DNA of 64,000 nt, from the NCBI GenBank assembly GCA_964483805.1, contig CAZADH010000006.1:1-64000 (forward strand), read 5' to 3'. The notes under the pieces are model-generated. The model saw nothing but the letters and a program-made list of their open reading frames with translations, made no database searches and had not been told where the DNA came from. Of this stretch, positions 16,124 through 24,467 are shown in pieces. The position numbers and the translations under genes are program-made. Source of the stretch: CAZADH01 sp964483805. GTDB lineage: Bacteria > Muiribacteriota > Ozemobacteria > Ozemobacterales > Ozemobacteraceae. Position 1 is the first letter of the stretch. Every line of letters begins with the position of its first letter.

Positions 16124-18097
16124 TCATTTCTCTAAACTTCCAGCCACGGAGGGCGTCTTGTCTTGGGAACTGTTTGAAACGAAATACACCCCCCGTGATT
16201 CGACTTGGTGAATGAGGCCGGCAGATACCATTTCCCGAAGCATCTTGCGGACTGCGCCACCATTTCCGCCGATGGCAGTTGCGATCCCCGACGCCGATAG
16301 CGGTTTGGCGGCGAGGGCCTCGACGATGGCCCTGCGCCCAGCAGTCATCAGGCCATTTTGGGGGTCGTCTGCGTCACCCGTGATGGTCCACAACAGGCCT
16401 GCTCCTCGGCTCACGGTCCACAATTCGTCTCCAATGTCGCGCCCTCGAACGGCCAACACGCCAGTTCCCTTGGGCCCGCCCGGAACTCTGGTTAAGGCAA
16501 ACAATGTGTCGCAGGCACCGGTCAATCCGGTTGTTCCTGCCACTGAATCGAATACATCGTCATACTTGGCTTTGCTGAGATGGTGGACGACAAGAACGGC
16601 TGCACCTTGCTGGTGCGCTGGGGTTTGCAGGCCGCGCATGAATGAGTAGTCTTCCGCGTAAAGGTCGCTTCCCTTTTTCGCGGCCCCCCTAATCGCTCCA
16701 AGGGTGTCGACGATGACCAATCTCGTGTTTGGGTGGTCCTCGAGCCAGTCGGCAACAACAAGGTCAATACGCCCCCTCGCCCGGATTAGCTCAGGGTTGT
16801 CACTGTAAACCAAATGCAGATTCCGGGGCGCCGGTGCGCTCATCGTCATGGCGTTGACGCGACTCTTCATGCGCCGATTTGAGTCCTCCAGCGCCATGTA
16901 GAGAACTTCGTGCGGTTGCTCAATCTTGAACCGGCCAAAGGCAATCCCGCCGCCCGCGACAGACAAGGCTAAAGATAGAGCGGCAAGTGACTTTCCCATC
17001 TTGGGTCGACCCGCAAGTATCGCCAAACCTTCCGGTAGCAGACCGGGAACGACCCAGCGCAATGGGGCGATTTCCTTGGTTTGCAGGTCAGCTGCCGAGA
17101 TTGTAGCCAGATTGAATCGTTCGCGGGTTTGGTGCGGCACCGGCGTTAATAGGGCGGTGCCGTCAATTTTGGATCTCGGCGCATTCATCCCGGCGGAGAA
17201 ACCGGACTTGATGGTCGCATCTGCACCAGGACAATTGCACGCGCTCGCAGCCTCTGCCAGGGCCTTGAGCGCGTCATGTTCGGCGATCTCGCCGCCGGCG
17301 ACCAGAGAGCCCAATTTGTACGCCGCGGTATTCAGGGCCGTGTTTCGCCCAGTTTCTGGCGCCATCCCCGCAAGGTTGGCACACTCAGTTTCGAGAGCTT
17401 TCCGGCCATAGGCCGTGGTCTGATTTGTGGACGGGTGCAGGGAGGAGTGCATACCCGTTGGTAGTTCGACAGAGGGTTTGCACAGGGTCACGAACCACGC
17501 CGGAGCCACTGCAACCGGTGCCAACGGATCGACCCACTCATAGCGCCTTCCACTGGCGTGGACGCTGGGTGACACGACAACCTGGCCACCGGTGACGCGC
17601 AGGTCAAGACCCGGGGGCAATTGGTGGCTCGTTCGCTTCTTCGCGCCTCCAACGGCATTCCTGATTTGTTTCAAGTCGTCGAGACTTACCCCAAAGAAGC
17701 GCTGTTCCCCGCCGCCACCGGTCCTTTGTGTCAGTGTTTTCGGCAATATGTTGTGTTGTTGCTGCAGTCGGGCTAACGCCTCGAACCCATTGACGCCATG
17801 GTTGTCGATGTCCAGGACGAGAAGGCCGAAGCCGGCCTCGGGCTGCGACGAAGCGCCTGTTGCGACTCCAATATTTGCGATCGGCCACTGTGTAAACCAC
17901 TTGCGCAGCGTGGTCTCGGTCACGGACACCTTGGACTCATCGTTCCAACCAGCAATCCGCGGGTGTTTGCCTGGGTTTCCACAGTCTTTGCCACAGGTGC
18001 AATTGCCATTCACCACGCCGTGGACTGGTAACGGCCGCCACCCTCGGGCCAGATAGCCCAAGGCGGCCGCCAAAATTTCGCTCTGCTCATTCTTCAT
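16124..18097 (-). CDS. Primase-polymerase / RepA-like helicase fusion
   Basis: A 657-aa replication protein. Residues 1-205 are an archaeo-eukaryotic primase (PrimPol, bifunctional primase/polymerase) domain with the catalytic pair D96/D98 in LVLDIDNHG and a GLDLRVTGGQVVVSP strand. Residues about 340-560 are a RecA-like ATPase with Walker A GRPKMGKS (363-370) and a Walker B-type LVIVDTLGAIRG. The last 80 residues resemble a winged helix. The conserved motif-II histidine appears replaced by glutamine: TGGGGEQRFF has Q132 where the family usually has H. Single-protein replicases of this design are common in satellites and integrative elements. Confidence 0.88.
   Translation of the reverse strand: MKNEQSEILAAALGYLARGWRPLPVHGVVNGNCTCGKDCGNPGKHPRIAGWNDESKVSVTETTLRKWFTQWPIANIGVATGASSQPEAGFGLLVLDIDNHGVNGFEALARLQQQHNILPKTLTQRTGGGGEQRFFGVSLDDLKQIRNAVGGAKKRTSHQLPPGLDLRVTGGQVVVSPSVHASGRRYEWVDPLAPVAVAPAWFVTLCKPSVELPTGMHSSLHPSTNQTTAYGRKALETECANLAGMAPETGRNTALNTAAYKLGSLVAGGEIAEHDALKALAEAASACNCPGADATIKSGFSAGMNAPRSKIDGTALLTPVPHQTRERFNLATISAADLQTKEIAPLRWVVPGLLPEGLAILAGRPKMGKSLAALSLALSVAGGGIAFGRFKIEQPHEVLYMALEDSNRRMKSRVNAMTMSAPAPRNLHLVYSDNPELIRARGRIDLVVADWLEDHPNTRLVIVDTLGAIRGAAKKGSDLYAEDYSFMRGLQTPAHQQGAAVLVVHHLSKAKYDDVFDSVAGTTGLTGACDTLFALTRVPGGPKGTGVLAVRGRDIGDELWTVSRGAGLLWTITGDADDPQNGLMTAGRRAIVEALAAKPLSASGIATAIGGNGGAVRKMLREMVSAGLIHQVESRGVYFVSNSSQDKTPSVAGSLEK
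16551..16565. repeat. Copy of the dispersed AT-rich motif (AATACATCGTCATAC)
   Basis: Lies inside the ATPase part of the primase-polymerase gene. It differs in one half from the best copies. Confidence 0.35.
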
Positions 18098-18194
18098 GCT
18101 AGTTTCCTCGGTTCAGACACTAGATTGGTCGCGCGTCCCGGGCCATGAGCCTCGTGATCTGAGGCTGCACGCCAACGGAATGCGCAACCACTTG

Positions 18195-18509
18195 TCATTC
18201 CAGCCACTCGGCAAACCACGAACGACCCTCGTTTTCTGACTCATCCGGAACATCACGCTTCACGAAGGCGGGAGGAACACGCTGGCGACGCGCGACAGCC
18301 CGAGTCCGGGAGATCGGCCCACAGATTCCCCGAATCGGCTGCCAGTCGCCGACCTCGCGAACCTCACACCGGACAACGAATCCGCGGGAACGAAGCCAGC
18401 TCGCGAACCGCGATGCGGCCGGCCGGAGTTGATACAGCCTGAATCGATAGGGACGCTTGGGCGATCCACGTTTTGTCCACAGGACTCTGATCTCGGTTTG
18501 CGAATTCAC
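18195..18509 (-). CDS. Small basic hypothetical protein of the integrated element
   Basis: A 104-aa Arg-rich protein starting at a GTG with no strong ribosome site. It reads smoothly between the AlpA-like gene and the replicase on the same strand (RPYRFRLYQLRPAASRFASWL). No family is recognised. Its position suggests a small accessory or regulatory protein of the element's replication module, but this is inference from order alone. Confidence 0.5.
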   Translation of the reverse strand: MNSQTEIRVLWTKRGSPKRPYRFRLYQLRPAASRFASWLRSRGFVVRCEVREVGDWQPIRGICGPISRTRAVARRQRVPPAFVKRDVPDESENEGRSWFAEWLE

Positions 18510-18592
18510 GTCACAGCCCCGATCTCAGAACCGTCGCAGCAGCGGACCCTGACAGCAGAACTGATGACTTTCGTGCTCGGATGTGCATACAT

Positions 18593-18868
18593 TCATCGCT
18601 CACATGCGCAGGAGCCCACGCAGTGCTGGCACTGTGTTTCCGCATTTGACCTGACTGCCTCAGCATTCAATCGGTCGATCAAGGCGCGAATGGATGCAAC
18701 GTCCCAGGCCGTCATCCGTGAGCCAAGCTTGATACCTCGGGGAGCTTTGCCGATCGACACCCAGTACCACCAGGTCGACTTTCCGATCGGGATGACCCGC
18801 AGGATTGCGGGCAGTCGCATGAAACCCGTTTCTGGGACATTGCCATTGTCCAGATTGCCGTTGTGCAT
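18593..18868 (-). CDS. AlpA-like regulator / excisionase
   Basis: A 91-aa protein with a MerR/AlpA-type DNA-binding helix-turn-helix: FMRLPAILRVIPIGKSTWW followed by GKAPRGIKLGSRMTAWDVASI. The start has AGGAGG seven bases upstream. AlpA-family proteins activate integrase expression or act as excisionase in P4-like satellites, and this gene stands between integrase and replicase exactly as in those elements. The short C-terminal CxxCxGSCAC cluster (residues about 83-89) is unusual for the family. Confidence 0.8.
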   Translation of the reverse strand: MHNGNLDNGNVPETGFMRLPAILRVIPIGKSTWWYWVSIGKAPRGIKLGSRMTAWDVASIRALIDRLNAEAVRSNAETQCQHCVGSCACER

Positions 18869-18943
18869 ACGTCCTCCTGAATCTAGGTTTGATTCAGGAA
18901 GTCTAGAACGGACGCCGCAAACGAGTCGCGCCGCAAAACGGCG

Positions 18944-19840
18944 TCATTCTCTTCCGGAAGGTTTCCTACACGATTCCTTTCCGAACGTTTTCCTGCCAAC
19001 CGCGTCTTCGATTGCAGACAACACGGAAGGCGTCAGGAGCCACTCGGCCAACCCAGCCGTGGTCTTGCGCACATTGTCGGCACTCCCGAAGTCGTCGTCA
19101 TCGTCAGCATCATCGGCAGCACCATCATCTTCTATACAGGCGACGGGGTCGTTTCTCAGAAAGATCCAATGGGCCATTTTGGCGGGACCAATCTCCAATT
19201 CGTTATCAATCTCCCACTGCCGCAGGTCAAGATACGGCAGCACAGCAAGCTTCAACCACTTCGCTGGTGATAGGATCATTCGACGGGTCGTGAATTTGCC
19301 GCGAGGATCGTCACCGCGAAGCCTCCGTATCATTGCATTGAAGTGTTTCGTGAGCTCCCTATCCGGAGTATCAAGATCGACCTCGACAATGGCTTTCCTG
19401 CTACCATGCATGTGCCAGTACGCGGGCTGGTACCAAACGTCGCCTTCAGAATCCCCGTCGAGAACTGGGGAAAACACTTTTTCCGCCGGCCCACTACCTC
19501 GCAATGCATCCAGCCGATCGCGAACGCCAACGTTGTATTCTCTCTCGCGGTAGAAGATTTCGCCGACTGTCATAGGTCTCACTGACCGTTGCGTCCAGGA
19601 GCTACGACAACATGACATCAACATTGCTTTTGTTCCAGGACTCACATGACTCCAGTCGAAAATCGGGTTTCTGCGAACCGCCTCGCGAAGTGCCTGTGCC
19701 TCCTTCTCAAGCATCCATTCCGTGCGTATGATCGACCGCACTTGCAGTTGGAGGAACCAGCCAGACAAGTCAAGGTTCTTGGCGCCAGAATAGTTCCGGA
19801 TGCGGAACCATTCAGGTTTTTTCTTGATGAGGCCTGCCAC
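18944..19840 (-). CDS. DUF6387-like protein next to the integrase
   Basis: A 298-aa protein resembling the uncharacterised family found beside integrases in proteobacterial islands (PEWFRIRNYSGAKNLDLSGWF, then a VRPMTVGEIFYRERE block). I start it at the GTG at 19840 because AGGAGG stands nine bases before it; the frame opens at 19891 without such a site. The C-terminal third contains a run of Asp (DDADDDDDFGSAD). Function is unknown. Its place between int and alpA suggests a role in integration or element control. Confidence 0.65.
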   Translation of the reverse strand: MAGLIKKKPEWFRIRNYSGAKNLDLSGWFLQLQVRSIIRTEWMLEKEAQALREAVRRNPIFDWSHVSPGTKAMLMSCCRSSWTQRSVRPMTVGEIFYREREYNVGVRDRLDALRGSGPAEKVFSPVLDGDSEGDVWYQPAYWHMHGSRKAIVEVDLDTPDRELTKHFNAMIRRLRGDDPRGKFTTRRMILSPAKWLKLAVLPYLDLRQWEIDNELEIGPAKMAHWIFLRNDPVACIEDDGAADDADDDDDFGSADNVRKTTAGLAEWLLTPSVLSAIEDAVGRKTFGKESCRKPSGRE

Positions 19841-20028
19841 GTCCGGATACCTCCTACTTCTGCTCAACGGCACATGAATCAAGCACGGCATTAGCCAGAC
19901 AGCTGCGCCTATCCGAGACTGCCGAAGTCCACACCGACACGGGCGGGATGTTCATCGTGGGTCCATTTGTGTGAATCCGGCTCGTGATCGGGTCGGTCTG
20001 GGTGGTTGGGGCGGTGCTGGTCATGTCG

Positions 20029-21297
20029 TCAACCTCCGTTTCGCGGCGTCGCGCCGCTCTGGGCCTGTAAGGTCACAATCTGTGACCTTACCTCGCTTGA
20101 GTCACCAACCCGCAACTCGTCCAGGTAGTCGGCCCACCGCTGCATCATCGCGCGTCGTTGGTCGAGGTGGGTGGTGCGGTTGTACGCCCGGCCGAGAGGG
20201 TCGCGGACAACATGTCCAAGCTGATGCTCGATGAGATGCGGGGGGTATTGCAGGACCTCGTCCAGGAGGGTTCGCGCGACCGCCCGCCACCCGTGCCCGG
20301 TCATCTCGTCGTGCATGATACCCATTCGGCGGAACGCGGACAGGACGCCATTTTCAGACATCGGCCTTGATACTGAATGGCCACCTGGAAACACGTATTG
20401 GCCGTCACCGGTGAGTTTGCGCAGTTCTCGCAGGATCTCGACCGCTTGCCGGGCCAGAGGGACAATGTGCGGGGTCTCGGTCTTGCCAATCGTATAGCGC
20501 CACTCTTGAGTATCAAGGTTGATACTCAACCACTCGGCGCGGCGCAGCTCGCCCGGGCGGACAAAGAACATGGGAGCTAGCTTGAGAGCCGCGCATACGA
20601 TAGGCGACCCTTGATACCCAAAAATGGCCCGGAGAATTCCGCCAACCTTTTGGGGATCGGTCGTTGCCGCAAAGTGACCACGCACAGGCGCGGGCAAAGC
20701 CCCGCTCAAATCTCGGGTCGGGTCGGATCGCACACCGCCGGCCTCGATCACAACTGCGTATCGGAAAACCTGGGAGATGTTGCCGAGGACGCGGTGGGCA
20801 GTCTCGATCCGGCCACGCGCCTCGATCGGTCGCACGACGGCAAGCACGTCGGAGGGGCCAAGGCCACCGATCGGCCGGTCACCGATTACCGGGAACACGT
20901 CTTTCTCGAGCCGCGCCCAAACGCGGGTTGCATGCATCGGAGCGAGGGTCGGCGACACGCGGTCAAACCACTCCTGGCTGACGGCCCGAAAGGTCGCGGC
21001 TGCCCCCCTTTGCGCCTCGGCCTCCGCCATGCGCTTCTCGACTGGCGAAACCCCTTTCGCCAAACCTGCCCGGATTTCCTCGCGCCTTTGGCGAGCGGCA
21101 TTGAGAGTCACCGCCGGATATCGGCCGAGGGATAGAAGGCGATTTCTCCCCTCAAAGGTGTATCGCAACCGCCATCGCTTCACGCCACCAGGCAACACCT
21201 CAATGTATAGACCTCCGCCGTCCGACAAATAGACGGCTTTGTCGGTGGCTTTGGCTTGTCGAACCTGAACATCACTGAGGGGAGGCACCTTCTTCAC
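20029..21297 (-). CDS. int: Tyrosine recombinase (phage/island integrase)
   Basis: A 422-aa P4-type integrase. The N-terminal arm-binding domain (DUF4102-like) shows AVYLSDGGGLYIEVLPGG and a WRLRYTFEGRNRLLSLGRYP block. The catalytic domain has Arg in VRPGELRRAEW, HGWR, HQLGH and the tyrosine in AYNRTTH. The start is the GTG at 21297 (VKKVPPLSDVQVRQAK) with AGAGG eight bases upstream. The frame remains open for 42 more codons, but that stretch is the array of TGATACTC repeats and reads as low-quality protein. It faces away from the tRNA it is integrated in and lies 200 bases from the attachment repeat. Confidence 0.92.
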   Translation of the reverse strand: MKKVPPLSDVQVRQAKATDKAVYLSDGGGLYIEVLPGGVKRWRLRYTFEGRNRLLSLGRYPAVTLNAARQRREEIRAGLAKGVSPVEKRMAEAEAQRGAAATFRAVSQEWFDRVSPTLAPMHATRVWARLEKDVFPVIGDRPIGGLGPSDVLAVVRPIEARGRIETAHRVLGNISQVFRYAVVIEAGGVRSDPTRDLSGALPAPVRGHFAATTDPQKVGGILRAIFGYQGSPIVCAALKLAPMFFVRPGELRRAEWLSINLDTQEWRYTIGKTETPHIVPLARQAVEILRELRKLTGDGQYVFPGGHSVSRPMSENGVLSAFRRMGIMHDEMTGHGWRAVARTLLDEVLQYPPHLIEHQLGHVVRDPLGRAYNRTTHLDQRRAMMQRWADYLDELRVGDSSEVRSQIVTLQAQSGATPRNGG

Positions 21298-21308
21298 GGT
21301 CGTCACCT

Positions 21309-21386
21309 CTTGAGTATCAGGATAAATATCAGGCAGGTCTTGATACTGTTCGGCTTTCGGGGCCTGATACTCTAGATGATACTCAA
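21309..21386. promoter_or_regulatory. Candidate integrase arm-binding sites, right end
   Basis: CTTGAGTATCAG (21309-21320), CTTGATACTG (21339-21348), TGATACTC (21365-21372) and TGATACTCAA (21377-21386) cluster between the integrase start and the attachment repeat. Further copies lie inside int, including a back-to-back pair at 20505-20529. The full word CTTGATACTCAAG is nearly palindromic. The set could be arm sites, operators of the element, or both. Confidence 0.55.
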
Positions 21387-21440
21387 AAAATCGAGATTTC
21401 GCCAAATCAACCCGGACGAACACGGACGACCAATAGCACG

Positions 21441-21465
21441 AAACCCCGCTTCATCAGCGGGGTTT
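21441..21465. terminator. Terminator between tRNA-Met and the integrase
   Basis: AAACCCCGCT, a five-base loop and AGCGGGGTTT. It lies inside the element, 36 bases from the tRNA 3' end, and probably ends the tRNA transcript now that the original terminator is 11 kb away. Confidence 0.7.
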
Positions 21466-21496
21466 CTGTACTGTCCTGGACTTTGCCAGATCATCT

Positions 21497-21513
21497 ATCG
21501 GTAGCAAGGGAGG
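21497..21513. repeat. Right attachment repeat, overlapping the 3' end of tRNA-Met
   Basis: ATCGGTAGCAAGGGAGG, identical to 10160-10176. It covers the discriminator, the acceptor 3' strand and the start of the T arm of tRNA-Met, the classical target of tyrosine integrases. Confidence 0.8.
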
Positions 21514-21575
21514 GAGTTGAACCCTCGACACTACGGGTATGAACCGTATGCTCTGACCAACTGAGCTACCTTGCC
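21502..21575 (-). tRNA. tRNA-Met (CAU), elongator
   Basis: A 74-nt cloverleaf. The acceptor is GGCAAGG with CCTTGCT (first pair G-U), the D arm is AGCTCAGTTGGTCAGAGC, the anticodon loop is TTCATAC with CAT, and the T loop is GGTTCAACTCC. The standard first pair distinguishes it from the initiator upstream. A CAU tRNA could also be the TilS-modified tRNA-Ile2, but the sequence looks like elongator Met. It is the integration target of the element. CCA is not encoded. Confidence 0.9.
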
Positions 21576-21621
21576 ATATCAAAAACCGGGTCCGGATAAC
21601 CCAGACCCGGCTATTGAGTCG

Positions 21622-21696
<75 letters not shown>

Positions 21697-21711
21697 ACGT
21701 ATGTAAAGAGG

Positions 21712-21795
21712 TGCCGGGAGCCGGAATCGAACCGGCACGGGTGTTACCCCACCGGATTTTAAGTCCGGTGCGTCTACCTATTCCGCCATCCCGGC
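21712..21795 (-). tRNA. tRNA-Leu (UAA)
   Basis: An 84-nt class II tRNA with a long variable arm (TGGGGTAACACCC). The acceptor is GCCGGGA/TCCCGGC and the anticodon loop is CTTAAAA, giving UAA. It is the first gene of the operon, starting a few bases after the predicted transcription start. Confidence 0.93.
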
Positions 21796-21807
21796 GGAAC
21801 AGTGTTG

Positions 21808-21836
21808 ATCTTAGCACTGACGCGTGTGTTTGTCAA
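21808..21836 (-). promoter_or_regulatory. Sigma70-type promoter of the tRNA operon
   Basis: On the minus strand TTGACA, a 17-base spacer, then TAAGAT, about 12 bases before the 5' end of tRNA-Leu. This is a near-consensus stable-RNA promoter. Confidence 0.85.
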
Positions 21837-21973
21837 GCCCATTCGCACAATCGTCCGCCGTTTGGTCTCAACCATGCCGATCGGCAACGATAGGTGCAAG
21901 CTCTCCCGTCAATCCAGGCGTCTCACCAGCATTCGCGGTACCCTCTCCCGTGAGCACACGGTCGCACGGACTG

Positions 21974-22001
21974 TTGATTGGCATCGCAATTGTGGTATCC
22001 T
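21974..22001 (+). promoter_or_regulatory. Possible promoter of the pilin operon
   Basis: TTGATT, 16 bases, TATCCT, 45 bases before the first prepilin start codon. Confidence 0.4.
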
Positions 22002-22045
22002 GTTCGTGTGTGGGCAACGATGCATGTGCCAGGAGGATCGGCCTG

Positions 22046-22849
22046 ATGTACCCGCGGAGCACCTTCCCAGCGTCGGTTTCTGCTCCCGTGCACCGGGCGG
22101 CTGCTATTCGCTCGTCGCGGTCTGCCATGACCTTGATCGAAATCGTGCTGGCCATGCTCATCCTCGCCTTCGCCTTCATTCCGGTCATCGGCGTCATTGG
22201 CAGCGGCAGCGCCGACACCGACGTCACCAAATCGTACGTGTTCGCACAGACCCTGGTCCGCAACATCCTCACCAGTTGCCTCGACAGCATCCCGTTCGCC
22301 GCCATCGACACCAACGGCACAACGACGGTGAGCGATTCCGACGGCCAGACCAACACCGATATCGGTCTGTTTCGGGTCACCGGCAGTTTCACCAACGCCT
22401 CTGCCACAAACTTCCTGCGCGATCACTTTGGCAATACCGCCGATCTGAACGGCCGGGGCGACGTCACCGACGAACGCGGCATCATCTACCACGTCAACCT
22501 GTTCGCGTTTCCGATCACCGACCCCGACGCCACCATCTCGACCACCACCGAGGTCCTGTTTCTTGCGCGCAACAGGCCCGAATACGAGAACCAGGTGACG
22601 AACACCCCGGCCCGCAACATCTGGTATCAAACGGGCGCGACCGGCCAATTCGTCGCGGCGGGCACGCGAACCCCCTACGAATTTACAACGTCAATACAAA
22701 CCTGGGACGCGCGACGCATGAACCTTCCCGTCGATCCGAGTGGCCAGATCTGCACCATGAAACGCCTGCTCGTGCGGGTTCGCTGGGTCATGCCCAAAGG
22801 GGTCGAACGGCGTCTCGAGTTCTACACCTGCAAGGCGAACCTCTTCTGA
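22046..22849 (+). CDS. Type IV prepilin-like protein, PilV-like
   Basis: A 267-aa protein with a class III prepilin leader: after a 27-residue basic stretch, SRSA is cut before MTLIEIVLAMLILAFAF, with Glu at +5 and a long hydrophobic helix. The start at 22046 has AGGAGG in place. The leader is longer than the usual 6-15 residues. The remaining globular part has two cysteines and ends in RRLEFYTCKANLF. The position first in a minor-pilin-like set suggests a PilV/PilI-type role in priming a type IV pilus or a type II-like pseudopilus. Its TGA overlaps the next ATG. Confidence 0.8.
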   Translation: MYPRSTFPASVSAPVHRAAAIRSSRSAMTLIEIVLAMLILAFAFIPVIGVIGSGSADTDVTKSYVFAQTLVRNILTSCLDSIPFAAIDTNGTTTVSDSDGQTNTDIGLFRVTGSFTNASATNFLRDHFGNTADLNGRGDVTDERGIIYHVNLFAFPITDPDATISTTTEVLFLARNRPEYENQVTNTPARNIWYQTGATGQFVAAGTRTPYEFTTSIQTWDARRMNLPVDPSGQICTMKRLLVRVRWVMPKGVERRLEFYTCKANLF

Positions 22850-23592
22850 TGCAAACGCCCAAGCTGCTCAACGCCCGTCGCCACCGCACCGGCATCGCCA
22901 TTCCCGTCGTCCTGATCTTTGCGATGATCATGGCCGTGTTCGGGCTGTTCATTGCCAAGACGAACCAGCAACAATACCGCCAGGAGATGACGGCGCATCA
23001 CCAGTTGCAGGCCCATTTCATCGCGCGCGCCGGTATGGAACACGCATTGCTCAAGGCACGCTATCTGCATCGCGAATTGTACGATGCCGCTGCCATGGCC
23101 CAGTACCGCAACCCGCTCTTCAATTTCGCCGCCGGCATTTCGAGTTTCAACCCCGGGCCGGTCTTTCTGTACCATTCGGGCGAGGGCACACCCACCGGGT
23201 TCTTCACGCCGTCGGTCACCTTCTCGACAGCACCGACGACCAGTCCTGATGCCTGGTTGCAGACATTCATCGCCGACGTGCAATCCGACACTGGAATCAC
23301 CAACGGCGGTACCGTCAATGCAATGTTGTCAATGAACCCCTTCCCGGCGAACATCCGCAGCAAGATTCGCGATCCGTTTCAGGCGCAGTACGCGGTGACG
23401 AAAATCGACGTCCTGGCCAAGCAGATTGACACCACGGCGGGCGCAGCAAACCACGAGATCGTCGAGATCACCGTCCGCGGACAGGTCAATCTTCTGTTGC
23501 CCGACGGCACGCCGCGCCTCAACCTCGACACGGGGCTGCCGGCCGAGTGGACGGAAGAACTCCGCAAGGTTGTGAGCGTCACCCGCCAATGA
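22849..23592 (+). CDS. PilX-like minor pilin
   Basis: A 247-aa protein beginning after the TGATG overlap with its neighbour. A short basic leader (NARRHRTG) precedes IAIPVVLIFAMIMAVFGLFIA, a pilin-like helix that lacks Glu at +5, as in PilX/GspK-type minor pilins. A QQQYRQEMTAHHQLQAHFIARAG helix continues it. The C-terminus is beta-rich. The missing Glu5 and the order PilV-PilX-PilW support a tip minor pilin. A 4-base ATGA overlap links it to the next gene. Confidence 0.7.
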   Translation: MQTPKLLNARRHRTGIAIPVVLIFAMIMAVFGLFIAKTNQQQYRQEMTAHHQLQAHFIARAGMEHALLKARYLHRELYDAAAMAQYRNPLFNFAAGISSFNPGPVFLYHSGEGTPTGFFTPSVTFSTAPTTSPDAWLQTFIADVQSDTGITNGGTVNAMLSMNPFPANIRSKIRDPFQAQYAVTKIDVLAKQIDTTAGAANHEIVEITVRGQVNLLLPDGTPRLNLDTGLPAEWTEELRKVVSVTRQ

Positions 23593-24392
23593 GAATACAC
23601 GCCGCCCCCGGTCTGATCCTCGGCACGACAACACTGAGCGAAACTCGGGTCGAGCCTCGCTCTCGTGGCTATACCGTCATCGAACTGATGATCGTGACCA
23701 TCATCATGAGCCTGTTCTTTTTCGGGCTGTTCGCCTTGTATCGCGGGGGGCAAAGCGCCAGCACCCAGGCCGTCTGGATCCAGAAAACCACCAACGACAT
23801 GCGCGATACGGGCAAGCGCCTGCAGAAGATCATTCAAGCCTCGAGTTATCCCTCGACCTTGGCGTTTCCGGGGGGCATCTTCACCAACCGCGACCCGGCT
23901 TTTGCACTGCACTATTCGTCGCGAGCCATGCTCAACGTGGCCACCGAGGCCAAAGCAGTCAGCGCTCCCTGGCCTACACCCGGCACCCAGGTGATCCGCT
24001 TCACCGAGGCGTCGGCCGAGCGCGTCGGCTACGGCGGCACCGCGTCGCCACCCCACTTCATCCATCACGTCATCAGCGTTGCCCAGTCGGGGCAAATGTT
24101 GCATCACACCTATGAACAGACCTTGCCACTCCAAGCGCCACCGAACTATGTTGGTGCTCTGACCCCAGCCTGGACCATCATCCCACCTGGCGGCCTGACC
24201 TCGGCCAAGGTGATCCTCACCGATGTCGCCACAGTCCGCGTCACCGGCACCCCCGACCCAACCAATCCCGGTCCGATCACAATTACGATCACCTGTCGCT
24301 GGCCCCGCGGGCAGACCACACGGCAGGAGTCGATCACCGTCGTCCCCAATGTCGGGTGCATTTCGCAGGCGACCAGCGGCAGTGATTGGTAG
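23589..24392 (+). CDS. PilW-like minor pilin
   Basis: A 267-aa protein whose leader ends RSRG and is followed by YTVIELMIVTIIMSLFFFGLF, with Glu at +5 and a full N-terminal helix. The start is the ATG at 23589 overlapping the previous stop (ATGA). The globular part includes a QSASTQAVWIQKTTNDM helix typical of PilW/GspJ-like proteins and ends without obvious disulfide pairs. Third member of a tightly coupled minor-pilin set. Confidence 0.75.
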   Translation: MRIHAAPGLILGTTTLSETRVEPRSRGYTVIELMIVTIIMSLFFFGLFALYRGGQSASTQAVWIQKTTNDMRDTGKRLQKIIQASSYPSTLAFPGGIFTNRDPAFALHYSSRAMLNVATEAKAVSAPWPTPGTQVIRFTEASAERVGYGGTASPPHFIHHVISVAQSGQMLHHTYEQTLPLQAPPNYVGALTPAWTIIPPGGLTSAKVILTDVATVRVTGTPDPTNPGPITITITCRWPRGQTTRQESITVVPNVGCISQATSGSDW

Positions 24393-24467
24393 GCCCCCTT
24401 TTCTGCTAGAATTAGAATTGCAGTGATTTCAGTTCTTCCATATTCCCAGTCTCCGGAGGTTCGTCGA

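Larger units (their letters stand above)
10160..21513. mobile_element. Phage-satellite-like integrated element in tRNA-Met
   Basis: An 11.35-kb segment bounded by a 17-bp direct repeat, with a tyrosine integrase at the tRNA end. Minus-strand genes run from the integrase through a DUF6387-like protein, an AlpA-like regulator, a primase-polymerase/helicase and a small terminase subunit. No large terminase, portal, capsid or tail gene is present. Integrase + AlpA + PrimPol + TerS is the known layout of P4-like satellites and phage-inducible chromosomal islands, which package their DNA with a helper phage. The distal half carries cargo: a modular lipoprotein, a membrane protein and a PIN-domain pair. 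It looks intact and could be mobile. Confidence 0.8.

Noticed and set aside
21298..21423. N-terminal extension of the integrase
   Set aside because: The stretch is the TGATACTC site array; the GTG at 21297 has a ribosome site and yields a normal integrase length.
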